Counted from the first letter of the stretch, positions 1 to 7,505 are shown. The stretch is DNA of 10,298 bases from an uncultured Blautia sp. (GCA_934437695.1 CAKSAW010000033.1:1-10298), one strand, 5' to 3'. Program-made: numbers and translations. The notes: generated from the sequence alone by a model not told the origin.

Positions 1-987
1 CACCATCAGCCGCCGACAAAGCTGAAGAATCCAAAGCTGTTCAAGCCTTTTGAAATGTACATCAAAATGTATGGGCTTCCTGCCTATAATGAGATGGATC
101 CTACATGGTTCGTTGCACTGACATATTCCTTTATCTTTGGTGCAATGTTCGGTGATGTAGGGCAGGGATTACTGCTCTTTATCGGTGGTTTCCTGCTTTA
201 TAAATTCAAACATATTACACTGGCAGGCATTATCAGCTGCGCAGGTGTATTCTCCACATTCTTCGGATTTATGTTCGGAAGTATTTTCGGATTTGAAGAT
301 GTGATACCCGCCTTGTGGCTCCGTCCTATGAACAATATGATGTCTGTTCCATTTGTGGGAAAACTGAATACCGTATTTATTATTGCCATTGGTTTTGGTA
401 TGGGAATCATCCTTTTATGTATGATATTTAACATTGTGAATGCATGGAAAGCCGGTGATATCGAACACATCTGGTTCGATACAAACTCCGTGGCCGGTCT
501 GATATTCTACGGATCTGCAGTCATTTCCATTGCACTGATCCTGAAGGGCAAAGCACTTCCGGGCGGAATTGTAATGTTTATCATGTTTGGTATACCATTG
601 ATCCTGATCTTCCTGAAAGAACCGCTTACTGCTCTCGTTGAAAAGAAATCAGAGGTTATGCCAAAAGAGAAGGGAATGTTCATTGTACAGGGACTTTTCG
701 AAATGTTTGAAGTCCTGTTAAGCTACTTCTCCAATACCCTTTCCTTTGTCCGTATTGGAGCTTTCGCAGTCAGCCACGCTGCAATGATGGAGGTTGTCCT
801 CATGCTGGCAGGCTCAGAAAGCGGTCATCTCAACTGGGTAGTTGTGATCCTTGGAAACCTTTTTGTATGCGGTATGGAGGGCCTGATCGTAGGTATCCAG
901 GTACTTCGTCTGGAATATTATGAAATGTTCAGCCGCTTCTACAAAGGTACAGGACGTAAATTTGAGCCATTCCGCTCTGTAAAATAA
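1..987 (+). CDS. ntpI: V/A-type ATPase subunit I (a-subunit), 5' truncated
   Basis: Membrane stator subunit that forms the two ion half-channels against the K ring and anchors the peripheral stalks. The open frame runs from the first base of the window, so the 328 residues here are only the C-terminal part; the family is about 640-660 residues, so the N-terminal cytoplasmic half is upstream. The ATG at 55 is internal, because the conserved stretch PPTKLKN..FKPFEMYIKMYGLP begins before it. The pieces that follow are typical of the membrane domain: DPTWFVALTYSFIFGAMFGD, then about seven or eight hydrophobic segments. The essential channel arginine is most likely in SFVRIGAFAVSHA (codon 751-753). 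The end, EGLIVGIQVLRLEYYEMF, matches the conserved family C-terminus. The stop at 985 is followed 33 bp later by the K gene. Family assignment is firm; which ion is moved is not decided by this gene alone. Confidence 0.96.
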   Translation, partial: HHQPPTKLKNPKLFKPFEMYIKMYGLPAYNEMDPTWFVALTYSFIFGAMFGDVGQGLLLFIGGFLLYKFKHITLAGIISCAGVFSTFFGFMFGSIFGFEDVIPALWLRPMNNMMSVPFVGKLNTVFIIAIGFGMGIILLCMIFNIVNAWKAGDIEHIWFDTNSVAGLIFYGSAVISIALILKGKALPGGIVMFIMFGIPLILIFLKEPLTALVEKKSEVMPKEKGMFIVQGLFEMFEVLLSYFSNTLSFVRIGAFAVSHAAMMEVVLMLAGSESGHLNWVVVILGNLFVCGMEGLIVGIQVLRLEYYEMFSRFYKGTGRKFEPFRSVK

Positions 988-1020
988 TGTAAAAAAATTA
1001 AAAAAGAGGAGATTTTAATT

Positions 1021-1452
1021 ATGACAACAATCGCACAGATTATTTTAGCAATCGCACTGGTACTCAGCATCATTCTTCCATTTGGATACTATCTCATCGG
1101 CGAGAAAAACCGTGGCCGCTACAAAACAGCCATCGGTGTAAATGCCTTTTTCTTCTTTGGCACAATGCTTATCGCCATCGCAGTAATGTTCACAGGCGCT
1201 TCTTCTGTACAGGCTGCTGCCGGAGCTGAAGCAGGTCTTGCAACAGGTATGGGCTACATCGCAGCAGCTCTCGTAACAGGTCTTTCCTGTATCGGTGGTG
1301 GTATTGCCGTTGCCAGTGCGGCAAGCGCAGCTTTAGGCGCTATCAGCGAGGATCAGAGTATCCTTGGTAAATCTCTTATTTTCGTAGGTCTTGCAGAAGG
1401 TGTTGCCCTTTATGGACTGATCATCTCCTTCATGATCCTGGGACAGTTATAA
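1021..1452 (+). CDS. ntpK: V/A-type ATPase subunit K (proteolipid, c-ring)
   Basis: Ring-forming proteolipid of the membrane rotor, 143 residues. The functional hairpin is residues ~76-141: first helix GYIAAALVTGLSCIGGGIAV, a polar loop GAISEDQ (106-112), and second helix with the ion-binding carboxylate Glu126 in GLAEGVALYGL. The N-terminal part (residues 1-60) is not a copy of this hairpin. It holds two further hydrophobic stretches (about 4-26 and 38-59) joined by the basic segment GEKNRGRYK, then an Ala/Gly-rich linker. The second stretch, ending near AQAAAG-type sequence (SSVQAAAG), could act as an internal signal sequence. The residue 29 positions before Glu126, where the sodium-binding glutamine of the Enterococcus enzyme sits, is Val97, and Glu126 is followed by Gly rather than Thr/Ser. 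A GAGGAG ribosome site at 1006-1011 in A-rich leader sequence suits high expression of this many-copy subunit. Confidence 0.94.
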   Translation: MTTIAQIILAIALVLSIILPFGYYLIGEKNRGRYKTAIGVNAFFFFGTMLIAIAVMFTGASSVQAAAGAEAGLATGMGYIAAALVTGLSCIGGGIAVASAASAALGAISEDQSILGKSLIFVGLAEGVALYGLIISFMILGQL

Positions 1453-1453
1453 G

Positions 1454-1762
1454 ATGCAGATGTTTTTGATCAGCGACAATATCGATACCTACACAGGGAT
1501 GAGACTGGCAGGTGTGGAGGGCGTGGTCGTACACACACATGATGAATTAAAAGATGCTTTGCAGAAAGCCATCTCCAATAAAGAAATCGGAATCATACTC
1601 CTGACCGAGAAATTCGGCCGGGAGTTTCCCGAAATTATAGATGATGTAAAGCTTCATCACAAAACCCCTCTGATCATCGAAATCCCTGACAGGCACGGTA
1701 CTGGCCGCAAACCGGATTTTATCACTTCATATGTAAATGAGGCGATTGGACTAAAATTATAG
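1454..1762 (+). CDS. ntpF: V/A-type ATPase subunit F
   Basis: Small central-shaft subunit, 102 residues, that binds subunit D and links rotation of the membrane ring to the head. The sequence shows the expected Rossmann-like alternation: an N-terminal strand MFLISDNIDTYTGMRLAGVE, a helix, the strand GIILLTEKFGREFPEII, and the signature PLIIEIPDRHGTGRKPDF near the end. The start at 1454 is one base after the K stop (TAAGATG) and no good ribosome site precedes it, so translation is probably coupled to K; an in-frame ATG two codons later (1460) is an equally possible start. It sits between K and E, and the next gene follows after 12 bp. Confidence 0.93.
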   Translation: MQMFLISDNIDTYTGMRLAGVEGVVVHTHDELKDALQKAISNKEIGIILLTEKFGREFPEIIDDVKLHHKTPLIIEIPDRHGTGRKPDFITSYVNEAIGLKL

Positions 1763-1774
1763 GCAGGTGTTAAC

Positions 1775-2362
1775 ATGACAATTGATGAAAAACTCAGCCA
1801 TTTTTATGATATCACTGTAGAAGAGGCTCACGCAAAGGCTGCTGCCATTCTTGAAGAGCACAGAGAAACTCTGGAGAAAATGACAGAGGAACGCAAGGCT
1901 CTCAGTGAAGAAAACGCACAGGCACAGATCAAAGCGGAAACCGCTAATGCCAGACGTGAGATAAATAAAGCTCTTTCTGCAGAACAGCTCACTATCAAAC
2001 GTGACTGGACCAAGAAACAGAATGAATTAAAAGAGAAAATCTTTTCCGAAGTGAAAGGACTTCTGGAAGCATATACAAAAACTCCGGAATATGAGAACTA
2101 TCTGGCAGACAGGATCAGAGAAGCTCTGGACTTCGCAGAGAAAGATGAGATTTCCATCTATCTTTCCCCTGAAGACAGTTCCCTTGCAGAAAAGCTCCAG
2201 CAGAAAACCGGTGCCGTGATCCAGATTGCAAAGGACTCTTTCCTGGGTGGTATCCAGGCAACGATCCCGCAGAAGAATATCCTGATCGATCATTCTTTTG
2301 CAGGAAACTTCGAGGCAGCATACAAAGAATTCAAGTTTGACGGAGGACCAGAACATGAGTAA
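1775..2362 (+). CDS. ntpE: V/A-type ATPase subunit E (peripheral stalk)
   Basis: Peripheral-stalk subunit, 195 residues, that pairs with a G/H-type partner to hold the A3B3 head still against subunit I. Residues ~15-100 form a long charged, Ala/Glu/Lys-rich helix with the look of a right-handed coiled coil and no Pro or Gly breaks. The C-terminal half (~100-185) is the globular head-binding domain, with the family-typical FLGGIQATIPQKNILIDHSF segment. Length fits the family (about 190-200). AGGCAGGTG lies just upstream of the ATG. The 3' end overlaps the A gene by 8 bp. The partner gene G/H is not visible in this window. Confidence 0.92.
   Translation: MTIDEKLSHFYDITVEEAHAKAAAILEEHRETLEKMTEERKALSEENAQAQIKAETANARREINKALSAEQLTIKRDWTKKQNELKEKIFSEVKGLLEAYTKTPEYENYLADRIREALDFAEKDEISIYLSPEDSSLAEKLQQKTGAVIQIAKDSFLGGIQATIPQKNILIDHSFAGNFEAAYKEFKFDGGPEHE
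2342..2346 (+). promoter_or_regulatory. Ribosome binding site that fixes the ntpA start
   Basis: GGAGG inside the end of the E gene, 8 bases before the ATG at 2355. The reading frame stays open upstream to an ATG at 2298, but that start has no such site and would add 19 residues unlike the family, so 2355 is the start used here. Confidence 0.8.
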
Positions 2363-4127
2363 TACAGGTATTATCTACGGTGTCAACGGCCCCGTCATTT
2401 ATCTGAAGGGGGACAGCGGATTCAAGATTTCCGAAATGGTCTATGTAGGACCTGAACACCTGGTAGGTGAGATCATCGGTCTGAAGAAAGGCATGACCAC
2501 TGTACAGGTTTTTGAGGAAACCACAGGACTGAAACCGGGAGACACAGTTACAGGTACAGGAGATGCCATCTCCGTACTTCTGGGACCTGGTATCATCCAC
2601 AATATTTTTGATGGTATCCAGCGCCCTCTGGAAGAGATTGCAAAAGCCTCCGGTAAATATATTTCCCGTGGTGTAAGCGTAGATTCCCTTGACACACAGA
2701 AAAAATGGAAAACACATATCACAGTAAAAGAAGGAGATGTTGTTGGTCCGGGTTCTGTTATTGCAGAGACACAGGAGACTGATTCCATCCTTCATAAATC
2801 CATGGTACCTCCGAACCTTACAGAAGCCACTGTTATCCATGCAGCATCTGACGGAGAATACACTATTCTGGAACCGATCGTAACCGTCCAGTTTGCAGAC
2901 GGAACAACCAGAGATCTGGCACTTGCACAGAAATGGCCGATCCGTATCCCAAGACCAACCCATAAACGTTTCCCTGCAAGTGTTCCCCTTGTAACAGGAC
3001 AGCGTATCCTGGACACTCTTTTCCCTATTGCAAAAGGTGGTACAGCCGCTGTTCCGGGAGGTTTCGGTACAGGTAAGACAATGACACAGCATCAGATCGC
3101 CAAATGGTCTGACGCAGATATCATCATCTATATCGGATGTGGAGAGCGTGGTAATGAAATGACTCAGGTTCTGGAGGATTTCAGCAAGCTGATCGACCCG
3201 AAATCAGGAAACCTGATGATGGACAGAACCACCCTGATCGCCAACACCTCAAACATGCCTGTTGCAGCACGTGAGGCTTCTATTTATACAGGTGTTACCC
3301 TTGCAGAGTATTACCGCGATATGGGCTATGACGTAGCTATCATGGCAGACTCCACTTCCCGTTGGGCAGAGGCTCTCCGAGAACTGTCCGGACGTCTGGA
3401 GGAAATGCCTGCTGAGGAAGGCTTCCCTGCATATCTGGCATCCAAGCTGTCCGCTTTCTATGAGCGTGCGGGAATGATGCAGAACTTAAACGGAACCGAA
3501 GGCTCTGTTTCCATTATCGGAGCAGTATCCCCTCAGGGCGGTGACTTCTCAGAGCCTGTTACACAGAATACCAAACGTTTTGTCCGCTGCTTCTGGGGAC
3601 TGGACAAATCTCTTGCCTATGCCCGTCATTTCCCTGCTATCCACTGGCTTACCAGTTACAGTGAATATCTTGAGGACCTGACCCCATGGTACAGAGAACA
3701 TGTTTCCCCGAAATTTGTGGCAGACAGAAACCAGCTGATGGCAATCCTGAATCAGGAAAGCTCTCTGATGGAGATCGTTAAGCTGATCGGAAGTGATGTA
3801 CTTCCTGACGATCAGAAGCTGACACTGGAGATTGCCAGAGTCATCCGTCTGGGCTTCCTCCAGCAGAATGCCTTCCACGCAGAAGATACCTGCGTACCTA
3901 TGGAAAAACAGTTTAAGATGATGGAAATTATCCTTTATCTCTACGAGAAATGCCGGGCGCTGATCAACCGCGGAATGCCGGTTTCCGTACTGAAAGAAGG
4001 CAACAACATCTTTGAAAGGATTATTTCTATTAAATATGACGTAGCAAATAATCAGCTTGAGAAATTTGACCAGTACAGACAGGATATTGATACTTTCTAT
4101 AACGAAATAATGGAAAAGAACGGCTGA
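2355..4127 (+). CDS. ntpA: V/A-type ATPase catalytic subunit A
   Basis: Catalytic head subunit, 590 residues, the normal length. It hydrolyses or makes ATP at the A/B interfaces. Order of domains: N-terminal beta-barrel beginning [17 protein letters not shown], the A-specific bulge domain around residues 110-185, the nucleotide-binding domain, and a C-terminal helical domain. The Walker A loop is PGGFGTGKT (residues 234-242, Lys241). The likely catalytic glutamate is Glu264 in [11 protein letters not shown], 23 residues after the Walker lysine, the same spacing as in the Enterococcus hirae enzyme (K238/E261). A conserved [15 protein letters not shown] follows. The loop has Gly where many family members have Pro (GPFGSGKT). 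The gene overlaps E by 8 bp. Its stop TGA overlaps an ATG at 4127 that is probably not the B start. Confidence 0.97.
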   Translation: MSNTGIIYGVNGPVIYLKGDSGFKISEMVYVGPEHLVGEIIGLKKGMTTVQVFEETTGLKPGDTVTGTGDAISVLLGPGIIHNIFDGIQRPLEEIAKASGKYISRGVSVDSLDTQKKWKTHITVKEGDVVGPGSVIAETQETDSILHKSMVPPNLTEATVIHAASDGEYTILEPIVTVQFADGTTRDLALAQKWPIRIPRPTHKRFPASVPLVTGQRILDTLFPIAKGGTAAVPGGFGTGKTMTQHQIAKWSDADIIIYIGCGERGNEMTQVLEDFSKLIDPKSGNLMMDRTTLIANTSNMPVAAREASIYTGVTLAEYYRDMGYDVAIMADSTSRWAEALRELSGRLEEMPAEEGFPAYLASKLSAFYERAGMMQNLNGTEGSVSIIGAVSPQGGDFSEPVTQNTKRFVRCFWGLDKSLAYARHFPAIHWLTSYSEYLEDLTPWYREHVSPKFVADRNQLMAILNQESSLMEIVKLIGSDVLPDDQKLTLEIARVIRLGFLQQNAFHAEDTCVPMEKQFKMMEIILYLYEKCRALINRGMPVSVLKEGNNIFERIISIKYDVANNQLEKFDQYRQDIDTFYNEIMEKNG

Positions 4128-4131
4128 TGCC

Positions 4132-4141
4132 GGGAGAGGAG
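4132..4141 (+). promoter_or_regulatory. Ribosome binding site that fixes the ntpB start
   Basis: GGGAGAGGAG ends 6 bases before the ATG at 4148. It lies downstream of the alternative ATG at 4127, which it therefore cannot serve, so 4148 is preferred. Confidence 0.75.
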
Positions 4142-4147
4142 AAGTTT

Positions 4148-5530
4148 ATGGCAATAGAATATTTAGGCTTAAGCGAAATAAACGGACCTCTGGTGGTCCT
4201 GGAAGGCGTCAAGAATGCCTCCTACGAAGAGATCGTAGAATTCCATATGGATGACGGGACCCGCAAGATCGGCCGTATTATTGAGATTTATGAGGACAAG
4301 GCTGTTATCCAGGTTTTTGAGGGAACAGACGGCATGTCCCTTGGCAACACCCACACAAGACTGACAGGACGTCCCATGGAGATCGGGCTTTCCCCAGAAA
4401 TCCTTGGAAGAACCTTTAATGGTATCGGACAGCCCATTGATGGTCTGGGAGATATCACCCCTGAGGTCAGATTAAATATCAACGGTCTGCCCCTGAATCC
4501 GGTAGCCCGTGAATATCCGCGAAACTATATTAACACCGGTATTTCCGCAATTGACGGACTGACCACACTGATCCGAGGTCAGAAGCTGCCGATCTTTTCC
4601 GGAAACGGTCTTCCACACGATAAGCTGGCTGCGCAGATCGTACAGCAGGCATCTCTGGGTGAGAATTCAGATGAAGAATTTGCCATTGTTTTTGCAGCAA
4701 TGGGTGTCAAATATGATGTAGCGGAATTCTTCCGCCGTACCTTTGAGGAGAGCGGTGCCGCAGACCACGTAGTTATGTTCCTGAACCTGGCAAATGACCC
4801 GGTTGTTGAACGTCTTCTTACACCAAAGATCGCACTGACTGCTGCAGAGTATCTGGCTTTTGAAAAGGGAATGCATATCCTTGTCATCCTTACAGATATC
4901 ACTTCTTTCTGTGAAGCCATGCGAGAGGTTTCCTCTTCCAAAGGTGAGATCCCGTCCCGTAAGGGTTACCCGGGATATCTGTACAGTGAGCTTGCAACTC
5001 TGTATGAGCGTGCAGGAATCGTAAAGGGTAAACCTGGTTCCGTAACCCAGATCCCGATCCTGACCATGCCAAACGATGATATCACTCATCCGATCCCTGA
5101 CCTTACCGGTTACATCACAGAAGGTCAGATCGTTCTGGACAGACAGCTTCACGGACAGGCGATCTATCCGCCGATCAATGTACTGCCATCCCTTTCCCGT
5201 CTGATGAAGGACGGTATCGGTGAGGGCTATACAAGAGCAGACCATCAGGATATAGCAAACCAGCTCTTCTCCTGCTATGCAAAGGTTGGAGATGCCAGAG
5301 CTCTTGCTTCCGTTATCGGTGAAGATGAGCTTTCCCCGCTGGATAAACGTTATCTGATATTTGGTAAGGCTTTTGAAAATGAATTTGTAGGTCAGTCCGA
5401 GACTGAAAACAGAAGCATTACAGAAACTCTTGATAAGGGATGGGAGCTTCTGGGACTTCTTCCTAAGGAAGAGCTTGACCGAATCGATACAAAGATCCTG
5501 GACAAATACTATCACGAGACAGTACGCTAA
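4148..5530 (+). CDS. ntpB: V/A-type ATPase subunit B (non-catalytic head)
   Basis: Head subunit that alternates with A and supplies the arginine finger at the catalytic interface; 460 residues from this start, the usual size. The frame extends 7 codons upstream to an ATG at 4127 overlapping the A stop, but the ribosome site at 4132-4141 and the family-typical beginning [15 protein letters not shown] support 4148. As expected for B, the P-loop is degenerate: SGNGLPHDK at residues 151-159, with no GKT. The probable arginine finger is Arg351 in [12 protein letters not shown], nearly the same number as in Enterococcus hirae (Arg350). Other conserved blocks: [20 protein letters not shown] and [20 protein letters not shown]. 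The D gene follows after 19 bp. Confidence 0.97.
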   Translation: MAIEYLGLSEINGPLVVLEGVKNASYEEIVEFHMDDGTRKIGRIIEIYEDKAVIQVFEGTDGMSLGNTHTRLTGRPMEIGLSPEILGRTFNGIGQPIDGLGDITPEVRLNINGLPLNPVAREYPRNYINTGISAIDGLTTLIRGQKLPIFSGNGLPHDKLAAQIVQQASLGENSDEEFAIVFAAMGVKYDVAEFFRRTFEESGAADHVVMFLNLANDPVVERLLTPKIALTAAEYLAFEKGMHILVILTDITSFCEAMREVSSSKGEIPSRKGYPGYLYSELATLYERAGIVKGKPGSVTQIPILTMPNDDITHPIPDLTGYITEGQIVLDRQLHGQAIYPPINVLPSLSRLMKDGIGEGYTRADHQDIANQLFSCYAKVGDARALASVIGEDELSPLDKRYLIFGKAFENEFVGQSETENRSITETLDKGWELLGLLPKEELDRIDTKILDKYYHETVR

Positions 5531-5549
5531 AAAGAAGCGAGGTGATTGA

Positions 5550-6167
5550 ATGGATCCGAATACCTTTCCCACCAAGGGAAACCTCATACTTGCAAAGAAT
5601 TCACTGAAGCTTTCCCGCCAGGGCTATGAGCTGATGGACAAAAAGCGTAATATCCTGATCCGTGAAATGATGGATCTGATCGATCAGGCAAAGGATATAC
5701 AGACACAGATCGATGTAACATTCCGTGCAGCCTATGCAGCACTGCAAAAGGCCAATATGGAGATTGGTATTGCTTTTGTCCAGCAGATCGCATGTACTGT
5801 TCCCATCGAGAACTCTATCCGCATCAAGACGCGAAGCGTTATGGGTACAGAGATTCCTCTTGTGGAATATGATAAAACAGGCAACACCCCGACCTATGCT
5901 TACTACAGCACAAAGATGTCACTGGATGAAGCCAAAGCTGCATTTGAAAAGGTAAAAGAGCTGTCTATCCGCCTCTCTATGGTAGAAAACGCAGCGATCC
6001 GCCTTGCAGCCAATATCAAAAAGACTCAGAAACGTGCCAACGCACTGAAGAACATTACTATTCCGAAGTACGAGGCTCTGACAAAAGATATCCAGAACGC
6101 TCTGGAGGAGAAAGAACGTGAAGAATTTACCCGCCTGAAGGTCATCAAGCGGATGAAACAGAAATAA
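5550..6167 (+). CDS. ntpD: V/A-type ATPase subunit D (central rotor shaft)
   Basis: Central axle, 205 residues, whose two long terminal helices pass through the A3B3 head and connect through F to the membrane ring. The N-terminal helix carries the family pattern PTKGNLILAKNSLKLSRQGY followed by KKRNILIREMM. The C-terminal helix carries KKTQKRANALKNITIPKYEA, a well-conserved D-subunit block, and ends in a Lys-rich tail. GCGAGGTGATT just upstream is a good ribosome site. It is the last gene of the operon: tandem TAATAA stops at 6165-6170 and then an intrinsic terminator. Confidence 0.95.
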   Translation: MDPNTFPTKGNLILAKNSLKLSRQGYELMDKKRNILIREMMDLIDQAKDIQTQIDVTFRAAYAALQKANMEIGIAFVQQIACTVPIENSIRIKTRSVMGTEIPLVEYDKTGNTPTYAYYSTKMSLDEAKAAFEKVKELSIRLSMVENAAIRLAANIKKTQKRANALKNITIPKYEALTKDIQNALEEKEREEFTRLKVIKRMKQK

Positions 6168-6174
6168 TAATGTG

Positions 6175-6215
6175 GAAAACCACTGTGGAAAGTTATCCCC
6201 AGTGGTTTTCTTTTT
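6175..6215 (+). terminator. Intrinsic terminator of the ATPase operon
   Basis: Perfect 11-bp stem GAAAACCACTG (6175-6185) with CAGTGGTTTTC (6200-6210), a 14-base loop, then TTTTT at 6211-6215. It begins 8 bases after the D stop codon. The loop and right arm together contain TTATCCCCA (6193-6201), one base from a DnaA box. Confidence 0.92.
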
Positions 6216-6254
6216 GTGTATATGTCATCCACATCTGTCTCTTCTATGTGGACA
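6193..6254 (+). other. Outlying near-consensus DnaA-box-like motifs
   Basis: TTATCCCCA at 6193-6201 and TCATCCACA at 6225-6233 each match 8 of 9 positions of TTATCCACA; TGTGGACAT at 6247-6255 matches the reverse complement at 7 of 9. TGTGGAAAA at 6171-6179 also matches at 8 of 9 in reverse. They lie about 260-340 bp from the main cluster. In AT-rich DNA some 8-of-9 hits are expected by chance, and two of these are part of the terminator region, so binding is uncertain. Confidence 0.35.
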
Positions 6255-6255
6255 T

Positions 6256-6510
6256 TTTCTATTTCGGTCAATTGTATTCTTTTTTTCATAGCTGTTGTAT
6301 GTTACAGCATAATATCTTTTTGAATATTCTGATTATTTTATTATATATATCTGTATTTTGTCTTTTTTATACAAAATTATATGTTTTTTAGAATATAAAA
6401 AAGTCAATAGATTTTAAGATTTTTTTAGCCAAAAATGTCGATTTATCATTTTATACAAAACATTTGTTTCTTTTTTTCTTATGTAAATCTAGTATTCCAC
6501 ACACATAAAA
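6256..6510. other. AT-rich noncoding tract, candidate easily melted DNA
   Basis: No gene is seen here. Counting bases in 6301-6480 gives 31 G/C of 180, about 83% AT, far more than the flanking genes. It contains long T and A runs, TTATATATAT around 6341-6350, and a 9-bp AT-rich inverted repeat (6362-6370 with 6395-6403). Short open frames exist but lack ribosome sites. Its position directly beside the DnaA box cluster resembles a DNA-unwinding element, but convergent intergenic regions are often AT-rich for no special reason. Confidence 0.5.
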
Positions 6511-6604
6511 TGTGGATAATGTGGATAACTTTGTGCATAACTTTAATTTACGGGATTTTCCAGTAATCCTATATGTGGATAGATTGTGTATGACTTTATC
6601 CACT
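6511..6604 (-). promoter_or_regulatory. DnaA box cluster
   Basis: Two perfect DnaA boxes abut with no spacer: TGTGGATAA at 6511-6519 and 6520-6528 (both TTATCCACA on the minus strand). TGTGCATAA at 6532-6540 (TTATGCACA, fits TTATNCACA) follows after 3 bp in the same orientation. Further near matches are TGTGGATAG at 6574-6582 and TTATCCACT at 6596-6604 (opposite orientation), each 8 of 9; weaker 7-of-9 matches lie at 6493-6501, 6585-6593 and 6605-6613. The density and helical arrangement look like an origin or a DnaA-binding cluster. Neither neighbouring gene has its promoter here, since the genes converge, so control of their initiation is unlikely. There is no dnaA, dnaN or rpmH in the window. 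Confidence 0.72.
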
Positions 6605-6691
6605 TTTCCCACATATCGACATTCTTTGTGCAATTTGTCAAATCGTATTTTTATATATGTCAATCAGACAAAATCATTCTATCTATTTAAA

Positions 6692-6736
6692 ACGCTCTGC
6701 CAGTGAATATCTATATAACATTCACTGACAGAGCGT
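6692..6736. terminator. Hairpin terminator of the NlpC/P60 gene, possibly bidirectional
   Basis: Two 17-base arms, ACGCTCTGCCAGTGAAT (6692-6708) and ATTCACTGACAGAGCGT (6720-6736), pair with a single mismatch (C6700 against A6728) around an 11-base loop. It lies 37 bases beyond the stop of the minus-strand peptidase gene. In the plus direction it is followed by CTTTTATTTCTT, and in the minus direction only by a short TTT run, so the sequence looks stronger for plus-strand transcripts. It would insulate both convergent units. Confidence 0.82.
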
Positions 6737-6773
6737 CTTTTATTTCTTATATTTATTTCTGTTACTTCTATTA

Positions 6774-7505
6774 TTATTCCATAAATGTTCCAATTGCTGT
6801 CGGCTGTTTATAATCATAATTGGAAATTTTGATTCCTGTTGCAGCGCCGCTGGCGTGGATGATCTTTCCATCACCGATATAGAGTGCTACATGATCAATA
6901 TAACCGCTTCCATAGAATACCAGATCTCCCGGTTCAAGCTGGCTCATATCTTTTTTTGTAGATGCATCACACTGAGCTGCTGCAACACGTGGAAGACTGT
7001 ATCCAAAGTTTGCAAATACAGACATCACAAATCCGGAGCAGTCTGCACCGTTTGTAAGACTTGTTCCACCATATACATATGGATTTCCCTCAAACTGAAG
7101 TGCAAAATTCACCACTTCCTGTCTCTTTGCCACACGTTTCGCTTCTGCTTCCTCAGCAGCTTTCTTTTTTGTATCCTCAATTGTCTGCTGGATATTTTTC
7201 AGTGCTTCTGCCTTCTCCTGCTCAGCTTTTACAGAGGCTTTTTCAGCTTTCTCCACTCTTCGCTCCTCACGGATCTGGGCTGCTTCCTCTTCCTTCGCTA
7301 CAAACTTCTGAGTCTGTTCTTCTGTCTGCTTCGCCAGAGCACTTGCCAGAGCACTCACACTTCCTGTCGCATCACTGGTTTCAGTTCCATCAGAAAATTC
7401 TGACTGGCCGTCATCAAACTGTGCCGCACTTACGCATACACCCTGTGTCAGGACCATAGAACTCACAACGGCTGCCACTAAAATCGTCTTTATCTTATTA
7501 CTCAT
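6774..7505 (-). CDS. Secreted NlpC/P60 (C40) cell-wall peptidase
   Basis: Predicted peptidoglycan endopeptidase, 243 residues, exported and acting on stem peptides of the wall. Residues 1-28 are a signal peptide: basic MSNKIK, a hydrophobic core, and a likely cleavage after VSAA (28). Residues ~30-55 are a polar linker. Residues ~57-130 form a very charged Glu/Lys/Ala-rich helix, probably a coiled coil. The NlpC/P60 domain fills ~130-243: GNPYVYGGTSLTNGADCSGF with catalytic Cys156, YIDHVALYIGDG with His205, and the third polar residue His217 in IIHAS. All three are present, so the enzyme should be active. No wall-binding repeat (SH3, LysM) is seen; the coiled coil may hold or inhibit the enzyme as in other coiled-coil/NlpC proteins. 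AGGAG at 7517-7521 precedes the ATG by 11 bases. Substrate specificity cannot be read from sequence. Confidence 0.92.
   Translation of the reverse strand: MSNKIKTILVAAVVSSMVLTQGVCVSAAQFDDGQSEFSDGTETSDATGSVSALASALAKQTEEQTQKFVAKEEEAAQIREERRVEKAEKASVKAEQEKAEALKNIQQTIEDTKKKAAEEAEAKRVAKRQEVVNFALQFEGNPYVYGGTSLTNGADCSGFVMSVFANFGYSLPRVAAAQCDASTKKDMSQLEPGDLVFYGSGYIDHVALYIGDGKIIHASGAATGIKISNYDYKQPTAIGTFME

Noticed and set aside
2331..3092. A 253-codon open frame antisense to the ntpA gene
   Set aside because: It is a shadow of a strongly conserved catalytic gene, is rich in Cys, and has no family pattern or ribosome site.
4667..5587. A 306-codon open frame antisense to ntpB
   Set aside because: Same reason: it mirrors a conserved gene, shows no recognisable domain and would start inside ntpD.
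6478..6490. Possible dif/Xer site, from CTTATGTAAATCT resembling the right arm of Firmicute dif sites
   Set aside because: The expected inverted left arm 6-8 bases upstream is absent; the sequence there is a T-rich run.
6613..6641. Minus-strand promoter with a perfect TTGACA (6636-6641) reading across the DnaA boxes
   Set aside because: No acceptable -10 exists at 16-18 bases; the best hexamer matches only 3 of 6.
6170..6706. Short open frames of 60-75 codons on both strands in the gap between ntpD and the peptidase gene
   Set aside because: None has a ribosome site. Their translations are Phe/Leu/Ile- or Asn-rich as expected from AT-rich DNA, and repeated Val-Asp-Asn words come straight from the DnaA boxes.
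7431..7439. Lipobox making the NlpC/P60 protein a lipoprotein (Cys24)
   Set aside because: The residues before Cys24 are Gln-Gly-Val, not a lipobox, and a normal signal peptidase I site follows at Ala28.
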